Shown here one piece after another: positions 9,201-17,653 of a DNA stretch of 64,000 nucleotides; the stretch's first letter is position 1, and every line of letters begins with the position of its first letter. The stretch lies in contig NC_017941.2 of NCBI RefSeq assembly GCF_000306765.2, positions 62,001 through 126,000 on the forward strand, in the 5' to 3' direction. The translations under genes were made by a program, and so were the position numbers. The notes below the pieces were generated by a model. That model did not search any database. It had not been told where the DNA came from and saw nothing but the letters and a program-made list of their open reading frames with translations. This stretch comes from Haloferax mediterranei ATCC 33500 (lineage in GTDB: Archaea; Halobacteriota; Halobacteria; Halobacteriales; Haloferacaceae).

Positions 9201-11361
9201 GTTGGTCGAAGACCGTCTCAACGACCCAGAGACAGGCGACTTCGGAACGCTGGTACAGGAACTCGACGGCGAGGTATACGTTCCGTCTCTCACTCGGGAT
9301 GGACATGAGACTGTCAAAACAGTCGAAGCGGTATCCAAGCACGTCGCCCCCGACCAACTCGTCCGAGTCGAGACTCGTGCTGGAAGGGAACTGACTGTCA
9401 CTCCCGACCACACGATGATTCGGGCCAATGACAACGATTTCGAGCGTGTTCCGGCCCACGAACTCTCCGTCGGTGACGATGTTCCGTCGCCGAAGTCGAT
9501 GGAAATCGAGGCTGAACCAGTAGAGATTGACTTACTCGCCGAATTCTTGGCTGGTGATTCGATACCGCCAGAGGATCTAATGGTTCGTGGGCTCAGAAAA
9601 GAACGTATCAAGACGCTCTTTGACGCGAATACAGCAGATACGGGGTATCTAAAACCAACCGCCGAGCTACTCGAGTGCAGTGATTCGACAGTCTACAATT
9701 GGGTTTCTCGTGACAGTGTTCCTGCCTCGGTGTTTGTCGAGCTACTTGGTGATGTTGTCGCTGTCGTCGAAACACTTCCGAGCGACATCTCGTTGGGGGT
9801 TCGACGCGATACCGCGACTGTCTCTCGAACGCTCGAAATCGACGAAGAGTTCGGAACTGTTCTCGGGTACTACGCCGCGGAAGGGTTCACGAGAGCAGAC
9901 CCGGGGAGCTTCTACCAGACGACTATTTGCATCCCTGATGAAATCGCCCGCGACCAGATCACCGAAACACTGCACGAGACGTTAGGGGTCGAAGCGTTCG
10001 AGGAGAACGAGTGGAAGCTCACGATATCCAGTCGTCTCATCAAATCCTTGTTCGCGGATATCCTTGAGCTGGGGGCACGAGCGAGAGACAAGCAGATTCC
10101 GGACACAATTCTGTCTGGACCGAGTACGGTGCTTCGGTCGTTCCTCGCAGCGTACTTCTCGGGTGATGGTAGTGCCTCTCGTGACCGTGTGGAAATTCGT
10201 GCACACACCGTGAGCGACGATCTCAAACGAGATCTCGTTGCTGCCCTCAAGCGGTTCGGAATTGCTGCGAAGACCTACTCTGAGCGACGGGTTCCCCAGT
10301 CTGGTGCGGTTGCGGAATTCTACGATGCCGTCCCCGAATTCGACTCGTGGGTACTCAAAATCACGTCGGAGAATGCACTTCGGTTCGCCGACAAAATTGG
10401 GTTCCACCTCCCACGGAAGGAAACAACACTCTCGAACGCAATCGACAATATCGACGTTCGGACCCAACGCCTCTTGTCTGACGGTGGAGAGATATGGCTT
10501 GACGAGGTCGTGTCTACTGAATACGTCGAAAGTGATATCGAACACACGTACTGTCTTACTGTCGAAGAGACGAACTCTCTCGTTGCTAACGACCTATACG
10601 TCGGGCAATGCGACGGTGACGAAGATTGTGTGATGCTCCTCATGGACGGTCTTCTCAACTTCTCGAAAGAATATCTCCCCGACAAACGTGGCGGGCAGAT
10701 GGACGCACCCCTCGTGATGTCCTCGCGCATCGACCCCTCGGAAATCGACGACGAGGCGCACAACATGGACATCGTCCGGCAGTACCCGCGGGAGTTCTAC
10801 GAAGCGACGCTCCGGATGGAAGACCCGGACGACTGGGAAGACGAAGTCACCATCGCCGAGGAGTACCTCGGAACCGACCGCGAGTACACCGGGTTCGACC
10901 ACACCCACGACACGACCGACATTGCCGCCGGTCCGGACCTGTCGGCCTACAAGACCCTCGGGTCGATGATGGACAAGATGGACGCGCAGTTGTTCCTCGC
11001 ACGGAAGCTTCGCGCCGTCGACGAAACCGACGTGGCCGAGCGCGTCATCGAGTACCACTTCCTGCCGGACCTTATCGGGAACCTCCGCGCCTTCTCGCGA
11101 CAGGAGACGCGGTGTCTCGACTGCGGTGAAAAGTACCGTCGGATGCCCCTCACTGGCGAATGCCGCGAGTGTGGCGGCCGAGTGAACCTCACGGTCCACC
11201 AGGGTTCCGTGAACAAGTACATGGATACGGCGATTCAGGTGGCAGATGAGTTCGACTGCCGCGATTACACCAAACAGCGCCTCGAAGTGCTCAAAACAAA
11301 GCTCGAATCTATCTTCGAGAACGACAAAAACAAACAGTCCGGCATCGCGGACTTCATGTAG
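6262..11361 (+). CDS. polC: DNA polymerase D large subunit DP2 (PolC), intein-containing
   Basis: This is the catalytic subunit of the archaeal replicative family-D polymerase; 1699 residues are translated and 1206 should remain after intein removal. The GTG start lies two bases after the DUF296 stop. Residues near 280-322 form a highly acidic insertion. A zinc-ribbon region (CPDCG, CSDCG, CDDCG, CDRC) spans about 708-755 and a second one (CLDCG, CRECGG) about 1618-1640. The catalytic NCDGDED motif is split by the intein after Asn956. The extreme C-terminus, QSGIADFM, fits a PIP box for binding PCNA. The small subunit is not in this window. Confidence 0.97.
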   Translation: MREEDSQYFERIEDRLDEAFDLARTAKATGYDPKTDVEIPVAKDMADRVENILGIDGVAARVRELEGEMSREEAALELVTDFVDGNVGDYDSREGKVEGAVRTAVALLTEGVVAAPIEGIDRVEILENDDGTEFVNVYYAGPIRSAGGTAQALSVLVADYARSLLGIDEYKARTDEVERYVEEINLYDKETGLQYSPKDKETRFIAENMPIMLDGEATGDEEVSGFRDLERVDTNSSRGGMCLVMAEGIALKAPKIQRYTRQLDEVDWPWLQDLIDGTIGKDSDEDGKADEPSDDEDGENETESDAEAESDADEDADSDAPNGPTRVEPATKFLRDLIAGRPVFGHPSAPGGFRLRYGRARNHGFATAGVHPATMHIVDDFIATGTQIKTERPGKAGGVVPVDSIEGPTVRLANGDVRRIDDPEEAEELQNGVEKIIDLGEYLVNFGEFVENNHPLAPASYVFEWWIQDFEATDANVQALRDDPTVDLEDPNVEEALSWATEFDAPLHPKFTYLWHDISVEQFDALADAVAAGDIAAAEVDGGTTSALQADNEPERGEEGTLVLEHTPEIREALEHLLVEHRQTDETLRVPIWRPLACSLGLTDDRERTWELADLPDRVREWDDGDNATEAVNEVAPFTVRERAPTRIGNRMGRPEKSERRDLSPAVHTLFPIGEAGGSQRDVGDAARHRGESGKRGEISVRLGRRKCPDCGAFGFKSKCSDCGGHTQPHYECDDCGTVIEPDESGRVYCDRCEWEVESAAWQEIDLNTEYRNALERVGEREASFKILKGVKGLTSANKTPEPIEKGILRAKHDVSSFKDGTVRYDMTDLPVTAVRPEELDVTADHFRELGYETDIDGEPLRFDDQLVELKVQDIVLSTGAAEHMMQTADFVDDLLEQFYGVDRFYEIEERDDLIGELVFGMAPHTSAAVVGRVVGFTTAAVGYAHPYFHAAKRRNCFHPDTTVWYKDEADCWHYDDIRTLVEDRLNDPETGDFGTLVQELDGEVYVPSLTRDGHETVKTVEAVSKHVAPDQLVRVETRAGRELTVTPDHTMIRANDNDFERVPAHELSVGDDVPSPKSMEIEAEPVEIDLLAEFLAGDSIPPEDLMVRGLRKERIKTLFDANTADTGYLKPTAELLECSDSTVYNWVSRDSVPASVFVELLGDVVAVVETLPSDISLGVRRDTATVSRTLEIDEEFGTVLGYYAAEGFTRADPGSFYQTTICIPDEIARDQITETLHETLGVEAFEENEWKLTISSRLIKSLFADILELGARARDKQIPDTILSGPSTVLRSFLAAYFSGDGSASRDRVEIRAHTVSDDLKRDLVAALKRFGIAAKTYSERRVPQSGAVAEFYDAVPEFDSWVLKITSENALRFADKIGFHLPRKETTLSNAIDNIDVRTQRLLSDGGEIWLDEVVSTEYVESDIEHTYCLTVEETNSLVANDLYVGQCDGDEDCVMLLMDGLLNFSKEYLPDKRGGQMDAPLVMSSRIDPSEIDDEAHNMDIVRQYPREFYEATLRMEDPDDWEDEVTIAEEYLGTDREYTGFDHTHDTTDIAAGPDLSAYKTLGSMMDKMDAQLFLARKLRAVDETDVAERVIEYHFLPDLIGNLRAFSRQETRCLDCGEKYRRMPLTGECRECGGRVNLTVHQGSVNKYMDTAIQVADEFDCRDYTKQRLEVLKTKLESIFENDKNKQSGIADFM
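9130..10608 (+). other. Intein with LAGLIDADG homing endonuclease inside PolD DP2
   Basis: The intein spans 493 residues (957-1449 of the precursor). It begins at Cys957 after RRN and ends before Cys1450 of the extein, so joining restores the RRN-CDGDED catalytic motif. Splicing blocks are visible: block A CFHPDTTVWY, block B TVTPDHTMIRA, block F HTYCLTVEETNSLV. The endonuclease carries two LAGLIDADG-type motifs, VLGYYAAEG near residue 1200 and FLAAYFSGDG near 1294, both with the acidic residue, so it may still be active. The C-terminal splice residues are Gly-Gln rather than His-Asn. Gln at this position has been described for PolD inteins of Pyrococcus, where splicing still occurs. Codon use in this segment is less GC-rich than in the exteins. 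Confidence 0.95.
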
Positions 11362-11437
11362 CCTTCGGCGCTGCGGTTTTTCCTTCAGGTTTTCGAGCCG
11401 AGTGGTTTGACCACTCGGCGCAGAAAAAGTGGGTGCA

Positions 11438-11480
11438 GAACGACAAAAACAAACAGTCCGGCATCGCGGACTTCATGTAA
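11438..11480 (+). repeat. Duplicated copy of the polC 3' end
   Basis: These bases repeat the last coding stretch of polC (11319-11360) without mismatch over 42 positions, from the END codons through the PIP-box codons to ATGTA. The real gene ends in TAG at 11359-11361; this copy ends in TAA. The two copies are 119 bases apart, so the second copy is not in frame with the first. It looks like a relic of a duplication or insertion at the polymerase 3' end. Confidence 0.95.
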
Positions 11481-11852
11481 CTCGTCGGGTCTTGCGACTT
11501 TGAATTCGCGTCAGCGCTGTGTTGGCCTCAACGCGAATCCGCCGACAGCAACGACGGACATCGTACCTTCGAGCGAAACCCCCGTCGTAGATGCCCTGTA
11601 AAGCCTGGCCTTAGCCTCCATATCTGTGATTTGGTGTACCTATCTACGATTCTATTCTACATAATCATACACTAAGGTCTTCCTGTGAGCACTAGCAGAT
11701 ATATGTATACTTCTCGTGCGCGCGCGATCATACCGGTCTGTAGAGGTTTCAGAAGATTGACAATCACTATGTAGAGACTTCTTTCGTTACACTGTATCGA
11801 CCGTAGCGGAGAAAGGAGTCAAATCAAAATGAGGACAAGTATGGTTTGGCAA
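11481..11852. other. AT-rich non-coding stretch at the island edge
   Basis: No convincing gene is seen. From about 11620 the base composition drops sharply (22 of 60 bases are G or C in 11641-11700), with motifs such as ATATATGTATAC. It separates the duplicated polC end from the 3' end of the potassium operon and probably marks the boundary of the accessory island. Confidence 0.6.
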
Positions 11853-12071
11853 CTACTGGTTGCGGCTCTGGGAATGGCATCCTTGATACAGGATGTACGT
11901 GACGAACACTACGATATATGCCGTCGCAAGTAACTCGGTAACTAGCGACCGGTGGAAAACAGTGATTATCACGATTAGGAGGGGGCCGATTAACAGGAGT
12001 GAGTCGAATACTCGATCCTCAGCACCGGATTCGAGGATATGCGAGATGATAGGTACGTTACTTGGGTTCAT
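11853..12071 (-). CDS. Small membrane protein coupled to TrkH (72 aa)
   Basis: The ATG at 12071 overlaps the trkH stop in an ATGA, which is why this start is preferred over an upstream ATG at 12146. The protein has a soluble N-terminus of about 24 residues and two hydrophobic segments (SLLLIGPLLIVIITVF and LLATAYIVVFVTYILY), and ends in a short polar tail. I do not recognise a family. Its place as last gene of the potassium operon suggests an accessory role for TrkH or the APC transporter, but that is inference from position only. Confidence 0.65.
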   Translation of the reverse strand: MNPSNVPIISHILESGAEDRVFDSLLLIGPLLIVIITVFHRSLVTELLATAYIVVFVTYILYQGCHSQSRNQ

Positions 12072-13618
12072 GAATACAGCCCTCCGCGATGGAAGATCGT
12101 TCGGAGTGTAACCAGTACCGGAATGATTTCGAGTCGCCCAATCCACATATGAAAGAGGAACACGACTTTCCCGACCGGTGGGAGTGATTCTGGTCCCGTA
12201 ATACCCGACGAGAGCCCCACGTTCCCCTGTGCGCTGGCCACCTCAAATACGACATTAGCGAGCGAATACTCTGCGGATGGAAGCGTGAGCAGCAAGACGA
12301 AGGTACCAACGACCAGGAACGTAATCCAGAGGACGACGATAATGGCTGCCTCCATGAATTCACGGCTGGCCTCTTCATCATTCAGTCGCCGTCCGTTGAT
12401 CCCCAGTCGCCGAATTGCAGTCTGAGGATAGAAGACATCCGCGATTTGATACCGGATTCCCTTCACGAGCGTCAGTCCACGGATGAGTTTAATGCCGCCC
12501 ACGGTTGACCCAGCTGCACCACCGACGAACATCCCGAACGTGACCGTGAGTTGGGCGTACGCTGGCCACCGGCCGAGTGCGACATTGGTCGCATCGACGG
12601 CCGTTTGGAATCCTGTACAGGTGGCAGCCGAGACGAACTGAAACAGTCCATAGCGCAAGGCGTCAAACGGGGTTTCATAGGGGCCACCGAAGTACAGGAA
12701 ACTCCACAGCAACGCAGACCCGATGCTCATATAGATGAATACCCACCGCGTCTGGAGGTCCGAGTAGAAGTTCCGCAGGTCGCCTTGGAGGATGAGATAG
12801 TGCACCGGAAACGCGATGCTCCCCAGCAGCATAATCGGAACCAACACGAAATCAATCACGGCGCTGTCGTAGGTCGCAATCGAGTTATCCGTAATCGAGA
12901 AGCCGCCGGTCGAAAGGCCGGTCATGGCGTGATTGATCGCCCCCCAAATCGGCATTCCAGCCAGCCACAGCGCGAGAATGGACACGAAAGTGAATAGGGT
13001 GAAAATCCACCATATCGTCCGGACCGTCGAGACGATGCTCGGGTGAATCTTCTCGGAGCGCGCCTCGCTTTCGTAGAGCGTCAACGAACCGCTACCGGGA
13101 CGTGAGAGGACCGCCGTCGTCAAGACTATCACACCGACGCCGCCGACCCATTCGCTAAATGTCCGCCACCACTGGAGCGTGCGCGGAAGCACCTCCTCGT
13201 TATCAGTCATCGTGAGTCCGGTGCCGGTGAATCCACTCATACTCTCGAAGATGGCGTTGAGTGGCTCGGTGAACGCTGCAAGCGTCGCCGTCTGGTCAGG
13301 CGTTGTGAATCCCGGCACGCCGAGATGAATGCTCCACGCGATCAGCAGGAATGGGAGTGAACCAAAGACACCCACTGAAAACCACCCCAACGCGGCCACG
13401 ACCATCCCGTGGAGCCGACCAGGGTCCTCGGCGTTTCTGAACCGACGATAGAGTAACCGCCCGATTCCCAGCGGAATAATGGCCGAGATGAGCAGAGCCG
13501 GGAGCGCATAATATTCTCCCCAGATGACCGGAACGACGAGCGAGACCAGCATCAACCCACCAAGCGCCTCCAAGATGCGACCGAGGTCTCGGCCGACTGT
13601 TGCTACGGACCCGTTCAT
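12068..13618 (-). CDS. trkH: TrkH-family potassium uptake protein
   Basis: This is the ion-conducting membrane subunit of a Trk-type potassium uptake system, 516 residues. The four pore-loop filter motifs are visible: SGFTGTGLTMTD, TGLSTGGFSITD, ATCTGFQTAVD and GNVGLSSGITG. The length is typical of the family. It lies 60 bases downstream of trkA on the same strand and overlaps the following small membrane protein gene. High internal potassium is central to salt-in osmoadaptation in haloarchaea, so this system should supplement the chromosomal core potassium uptake. Confidence 0.95.
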   Translation of the reverse strand: MNGSVATVGRDLGRILEALGGLMLVSLVVPVIWGEYYALPALLISAIIPLGIGRLLYRRFRNAEDPGRLHGMVVAALGWFSVGVFGSLPFLLIAWSIHLGVPGFTTPDQTATLAAFTEPLNAIFESMSGFTGTGLTMTDNEEVLPRTLQWWRTFSEWVGGVGVIVLTTAVLSRPGSGSLTLYESEARSEKIHPSIVSTVRTIWWIFTLFTFVSILALWLAGMPIWGAINHAMTGLSTGGFSITDNSIATYDSAVIDFVLVPIMLLGSIAFPVHYLILQGDLRNFYSDLQTRWVFIYMSIGSALLWSFLYFGGPYETPFDALRYGLFQFVSAATCTGFQTAVDATNVALGRWPAYAQLTVTFGMFVGGAAGSTVGGIKLIRGLTLVKGIRYQIADVFYPQTAIRRLGINGRRLNDEEASREFMEAAIIVVLWITFLVVGTFVLLLTLPSAEYSLANVVFEVASAQGNVGLSSGITGPESLPPVGKVVFLFHMWIGRLEIIPVLVTLRTIFHRGGLYS

Positions 13619-13678
13619 ACGTTCCCCGCGTTTACGATCAGACCTTCAACGATTGTACCGGTGCTCAACATAGTCTGC

Positions 13679-14365
13679 TCACTCGATGTGGTCTTCATAG
13701 TGGCCGAAGATGTCCGTAATCTCCGGATCAGCGCCGACACTAGAGTACACAGTCAGCAGATCGCCTTCCTTGATAGTCGTGTTTCCCCGAGGAGTGATCG
13801 GGTGGTCATTCCCTTGGCGTTCGATTGCCACGACGAGCATATCGCCGGTAAGGATGTCCGTCTGTACGGCTTCCTCAAGTGTCTTCCCCGCGACCGGCGC
13901 GTCCTCAGTGACCCTAATCTCGAAGACTTCGGCCTCCTCGCCAATGCGCATATAGTCAACAATCGCTGGACGGGCCACGGCTCGATACAGATACTCGGCG
14001 ATGAGTTGCTGGGGGTTCTCCATCGTATTCACGCCAATCTGCTCGAACAGCCCCATATGCTCGGGATTGTGGACGACAGAAAGAATCGCGGGAACCTCGA
14101 ATTCCTTCGCAAGGAGGCAGGTCATCACGTTTGTTGCGTCTTGGTCAGTCGTCGAGATGAGCGCATCAGCCCGCTCAGCGCCAGCATCAGCTAATATCTC
14201 CTTCGTAGTCGCGTCAGCGTTCAGTACTAGACAGTCAAACTGGTCCGCGGCTTGATTCGCGCGTTTTTCATCACGTTCGATGACGACCACCTCGTTGCCT
14301 GACTGCGTCGCAATATCGATGAGGGGTGTCCCAATATCCCCAGCACCGATAATGATGATGTACAT
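13679..14365 (-). CDS. trkA: TrkA potassium channel regulatory subunit
   Basis: This 228-residue peripheral protein gates TrkH in response to nucleotides. The N-terminal RCK_N (Rossmann) domain has the nucleotide-binding GAGDIG motif followed by an acidic residue at the end of strand two (VVVIERDE). The C-terminal RCK_C domain (about residues 140-225) ends in FGHYEDHIE. One Rossmann and one RCK_C domain is the usual archaeal single-unit form. It starts five bases after the upstream APC-UspA stop and precedes trkH. Confidence 0.94.
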   Translation of the reverse strand: MYIIIIGAGDIGTPLIDIATQSGNEVVVIERDEKRANQAADQFDCLVLNADATTKEILADAGAERADALISTTDQDATNVMTCLLAKEFEVPAILSVVHNPEHMGLFEQIGVNTMENPQQLIAEYLYRAVARPAIVDYMRIGEEAEVFEIRVTEDAPVAGKTLEEAVQTDILTGDMLVVAIERQGNDHPITPRGNTTIKEGDLLTVYSSVGADPEITDIFGHYEDHIE

Positions 14366-14370
14366 AGTGA

Positions 14371-16713
14371 TTACACCTCCAGTCTCCGCAGCAGAGCTTC
14401 ACGAATCGACATTGGTGATTCCTCCGGTCCGCGTGCCATCACGACGGTCTGCTCCACTTCCGCGCCGACTTTCTCCGGGAGCGACCCGAATACTGCCTGG
14501 GAAATCGCTCCCGACCGTGTCGCACCGATACAGATTGTGTCGTACCCCGTGGCAGCTTCGAGTATCGCCTGCTCAGTATCCTCAGCAACCGTCACTTTGG
14601 AATCGTATGACATATATTCGATTCCAGCGCGTTCGGCTAACTCGTCAATCACTGCCTCACCACGCTCGGTGGGGGAGACGTCCTCGTCACTATCGGGTTC
14701 CGGAGACTGCACGTTAAGCACCGTCAGCGATGCGTCATCCGCGGCCGCAGCGACGAGTTCAGCCGCACGTCGTGCAGCAACCGGTGCGTGTGGTCCCTTA
14801 CCGGCAAGGACCATGATGTCTCCTTTGCCGCGTCCATCCTCTGGTCCGAGTTTCACGAGGGTCGCATCACACGGTGCGCGCCCCACAACGGGGTCGATCG
14901 TCGACCCAAGGACGTGCTCACGCCGGCTTCGGGTACCCTTCCAGCCGAGAAGGACGTGATCCACGTTTTCCTCTTCGATCACGTCCAGGATGATAGACCC
15001 AGTGTCACGACCGACGATTGCCCGAGTCCGAAGTCCGATTTCGAGATCAGAGGCGATATCGCGAGCAGAGTCCAGCAGCTCCTGTTGCCGTTCGACTCGC
15101 TCCTCCTCGAAGGTGAGATCCTGAGAGAGTGAGGTCTGACGAGGGACCTCGATAACGTTCACGGCAATCACTTCAGCGTGTTCGTCTTCGTGGGCGTGTG
15201 CGCTGGCCGCAGCCATCCGGAGGAGATCCCGTTCAGTCTCCGGATTCGCGACCGGGACAACCACACGATATCGTCCTTCCCCGTCCGCCATCGTAGCTGG
15301 TTCGGGTGCGATAGCTTCGCCGACGAGGCTTTCACTCAGTGCCCGTTCTCGGGCGTACAGGTAGTACCATACGACACCGAACGCGATGAGGACAGTCCCG
15401 ATGGCACCAACTGGCGTTGGAGTAACCGGGAGAACGAGATCTACCGACCCAACCGCTACAATAGTCGGAACGAATTCAACTGACATTTGTACGAGGACAG
15501 CTAAGCAAGCTACCATTCCGACTACCGGTACGATTGGATATAGGGCCGAAGGAATCTGGAACGCAGGGTCGTACGTCTCTGGGTTCGCCCGGCGCAATAC
15601 GACGACAGTTACGTGAACGAGGGCGTACGTCACGAGGTACATAAAGCTCGCCACTTCCGCGAGCGTTCCAATCCCTACGCCGATAGCGATCAGTACGAGG
15701 GTGATAATACCGGTTGCTGTGATCGCTCGATATGGTGTTCGGAACCGCTCGTGGACCTCGTTGAGCCAGTTGACGAGAATTCGGTCCCGGCCCATCGCGA
15801 AATTGACGCGGGCAGCCGACAGGATGCTCGCGTTTGCACTCGATACGGTCGCGAGGACAGCACCGACAATCATCGCTAATGCCCCGATCGACCCCATGAA
15901 CTCGGTCGCCACGTCGGCAACCGGAATCGGCGACGCTGTGAGGACATCAATCGAGAGCGTCCCTGTCGACACGAACATAACACCGACGTACATCAGCGTC
16001 GGCGTTACCACCGACGCGATCATCGCTAGCGGAAGGTTCCGACTCGGATTCTTGATTTCTTCAGCGCTGGTCGCGATAACCTCAAATCCGATGAACGTCA
16101 CGTAGACAGTCCCAATCGTCGCTGCAACAGCCGGCCAACCGTTTGGATTGAACTCCTGAATGGTGGGTCCACTAATGATACCAAGACTGAGGAACGCAAC
16201 GATGAGGCCAACGAGTGTGAGGACGATAACGTTCTGAAGCGAGCCGGTTTCCTTGACCCCGTAGTAGTTGACGCCGGTCAAGATTGCTGCCATCACGAGC
16301 GCAGCAACGGTAATCCCGATTTGGCCCCAGCCAGCGAGGAAGCCTACGTACTTTCCGAGTCCTGGAAGCAGATACTGGCCGAAGCCGATCATGTAGAACG
16401 CCGAAGCGAACGTCAGTCCAGCCCACATCCCCCAACCGACGATACTCCCGAAGAACGGCCCGAGCGCGCGATTGACGTAGTAGTAGCTGCCGCCAGCTTT
16501 CGGCATCCCTGTTGCCAGCTCCGAAAGCGAGAGCGCTGCTAACAACGAAACCAGGCCCCCAGCGAAGAACGAAATCATACTGGCGGGACCGGCCTGCTCG
16601 GCAGCGATGCTCGGGAGAACGAAAATTCCTGCCCCGATCATCGTCCCCAGACCAATAGTGTAGGCCTCGAGGAAGCCGAGGTCGCGGGCGAGTTCTTGCT
16701 CGGTCTCACTCAT
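14371..16713 (-). CDS. APC-family amino acid/cation transporter fused to two UspA domains
   Basis: The protein has 780 residues. Residues 1 to about 455 form a twelve-helix APC transporter with the family signature GTMIGAGIFVLPS near residue 25. Two UspA-like domains follow. The first has the ATP-binding pattern GWKGTRSRREHVLGST, and the second has a related but altered GATRSGAISQAVFGS. Such APC-UspA fusions are frequent in haloarchaea. Substrate is unknown; the neighbouring Trk genes make an amino acid or potassium symporter under nucleotide control plausible. It starts 64 bases downstream of a free UspA gene. Confidence 0.9.
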   Translation of the reverse strand: MSETEQELARDLGFLEAYTIGLGTMIGAGIFVLPSIAAEQAGPASMISFFAGGLVSLLAALSLSELATGMPKAGGSYYYVNRALGPFFGSIVGWGMWAGLTFASAFYMIGFGQYLLPGLGKYVGFLAGWGQIGITVAALVMAAILTGVNYYGVKETGSLQNVIVLTLVGLIVAFLSLGIISGPTIQEFNPNGWPAVAATIGTVYVTFIGFEVIATSAEEIKNPSRNLPLAMIASVVTPTLMYVGVMFVSTGTLSIDVLTASPIPVADVATEFMGSIGALAMIVGAVLATVSSANASILSAARVNFAMGRDRILVNWLNEVHERFRTPYRAITATGIITLVLIAIGVGIGTLAEVASFMYLVTYALVHVTVVVLRRANPETYDPAFQIPSALYPIVPVVGMVACLAVLVQMSVEFVPTIVAVGSVDLVLPVTPTPVGAIGTVLIAFGVVWYYLYARERALSESLVGEAIAPEPATMADGEGRYRVVVPVANPETERDLLRMAAASAHAHEDEHAEVIAVNVIEVPRQTSLSQDLTFEEERVERQQELLDSARDIASDLEIGLRTRAIVGRDTGSIILDVIEEENVDHVLLGWKGTRSRREHVLGSTIDPVVGRAPCDATLVKLGPEDGRGKGDIMVLAGKGPHAPVAARRAAELVAAAADDASLTVLNVQSPEPDSDEDVSPTERGEAVIDELAERAGIEYMSYDSKVTVAEDTEQAILEAATGYDTICIGATRSGAISQAVFGSLPEKVGAEVEQTVVMARGPEESPMSIREALLRRLEV

Positions 16714-16777
16714 AGAATACTACCTCTGCCATCGTGCCCGTCGCTGCGTGTGTGCATATTCGAATACAACCCGACTA

Positions 16778-17194
16778 TCATTCGTTTTCGGTCTCGGGGA
16801 GGGCGATTACCGGACGCTCAGCATCCGTAACCAGCTTGAGAGCAGTGTCACCAGACAGGAACTGTACGAGCCGACTCCCGCCTCGGGGACGAAACGCGAT
16901 AGCGCTGGCTCCCACATCTGCTGCGACATCAATGATGGCTGCAACGACATCTCTGCGGTAGGCAACTTCTGAATCTGCCTCCGGGATGATTTCCCGAAAC
17001 GCAGTAAATGAGTCCGCAGCTTGTTGTTCAGCCTGTTCGACGGGGATCTTGTCAGGAGCTCCCTTCCCCTTCTCAATTACGTGAACGACAGTTACCCGGT
17101 CGTATTCATAGTTCTCGAGTATCTGCGCCGTTTCACGTGCATCTTCTTCGTTCGCAACCGGGACAACGAGATGTTTGGTAAGTGACTCAGACAT
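16778..17194 (-). CDS. Universal stress protein (UspA family)
   Basis: This is a single-domain cytoplasmic UspA protein of 138 residues. It begins with the typical first strand ([17 protein letters not shown]) and ends with a strand [10 protein letters not shown]. The nucleotide-binding loop in [22 protein letters not shown] departs from the classic G-2x-G-9x-G(S/T), so ATP binding is not certain. The start is three bases after the zinc-ribbon gene stop, so the two are translationally linked. It may regulate the APC or Trk transporters encoded downstream. Confidence 0.88.
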   Translation of the reverse strand: MSESLTKHLVVPVANEEDARETAQILENYEYDRVTVVHVIEKGKGAPDKIPVEQAEQQAADSFTAFREIIPEADSEVAYRRDVVAAIIDVAADVGASAIAFRPRGGSRLVQFLSGDTALKLVTDAERPVIALPETENE

Positions 17195-17197
17195 AAC

Positions 17198-17653
17198 TTA
17201 GTCCTCCGTCTCAGGTCGATCGACGTGTTCACTGCCACAATGGGGGCAGATAGATGCATCCTTGTCCAGATGTCCACCGCAAGACCCACACCGGATTTGC
17301 TCCGAGTTATGGACATCGCCGAGATACGCCCAGTGTAAGGATTCCGTTCCATCCACGTGAGGTTCCCGGCGAACGTGATAGAGTGCGACACGGTCCGTAT
17401 TGACGCCAGGAGAATCCGGATTCGGAGGATGCTTCCGCACGAGCGCGTATGCGCCGTGGTCCTCTATTTTGAGGACCTCTCCAGTAGCAGTCGCCTCGAT
17501 TTCCTCTTCGATTGGGTTGCGAAGAGCTTGGATACGGTACTCAACGTACGAGAGCATGGATTTCAATTCAGGGAGCGCCAGCGAATCGATCCGCTGAATT
17601 AGCGCATCGGAGAGGTTATTCGGTGGCACCGGATTTTCAGTTGAGTCCCCCAT
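17198..17653 (-). CDS. Zinc-ribbon protein heading the potassium/stress operon
   Basis: The 151-residue protein has an N-terminal helical part (SDALIQRIDSLALPELKSML), a middle beta-rich domain (GAYALVRKHPPNP... VALYHVRREP), and a C-terminal zinc ribbon with CGSCG at about 122 and CPHCG at about 135. I recognise the architecture from other haloarchaeal operons that contain UspA or transporter genes but not a named function. A purine-rich GGTGGTGAG lies just before the ATG, suggesting a leadered transcript. It is the first gene of the six-gene minus-strand operon. Confidence 0.75.
   Translation of the reverse strand: MGDSTENPVPPNNLSDALIQRIDSLALPELKSMLSYVEYRIQALRNPIEEEIEATATGEVLKIEDHGAYALVRKHPPNPDSPGVNTDRVALYHVRREPHVDGTESLHWAYLGDVHNSEQIRCGSCGGHLDKDASICPHCGSEHVDRPETED

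Noticed and set aside
11407..11601. 64-codon plus-strand frame after polC
   Set aside because: It reads through the duplicated polC end in the wrong frame and shows no promoter or protein-like composition.
11829..11933. 34-codon plus-strand frame starting MRTSMVWQLL
   Set aside because: It lies opposite the end of the small TrkH-coupled membrane protein gene and has no promoter at the right distance.
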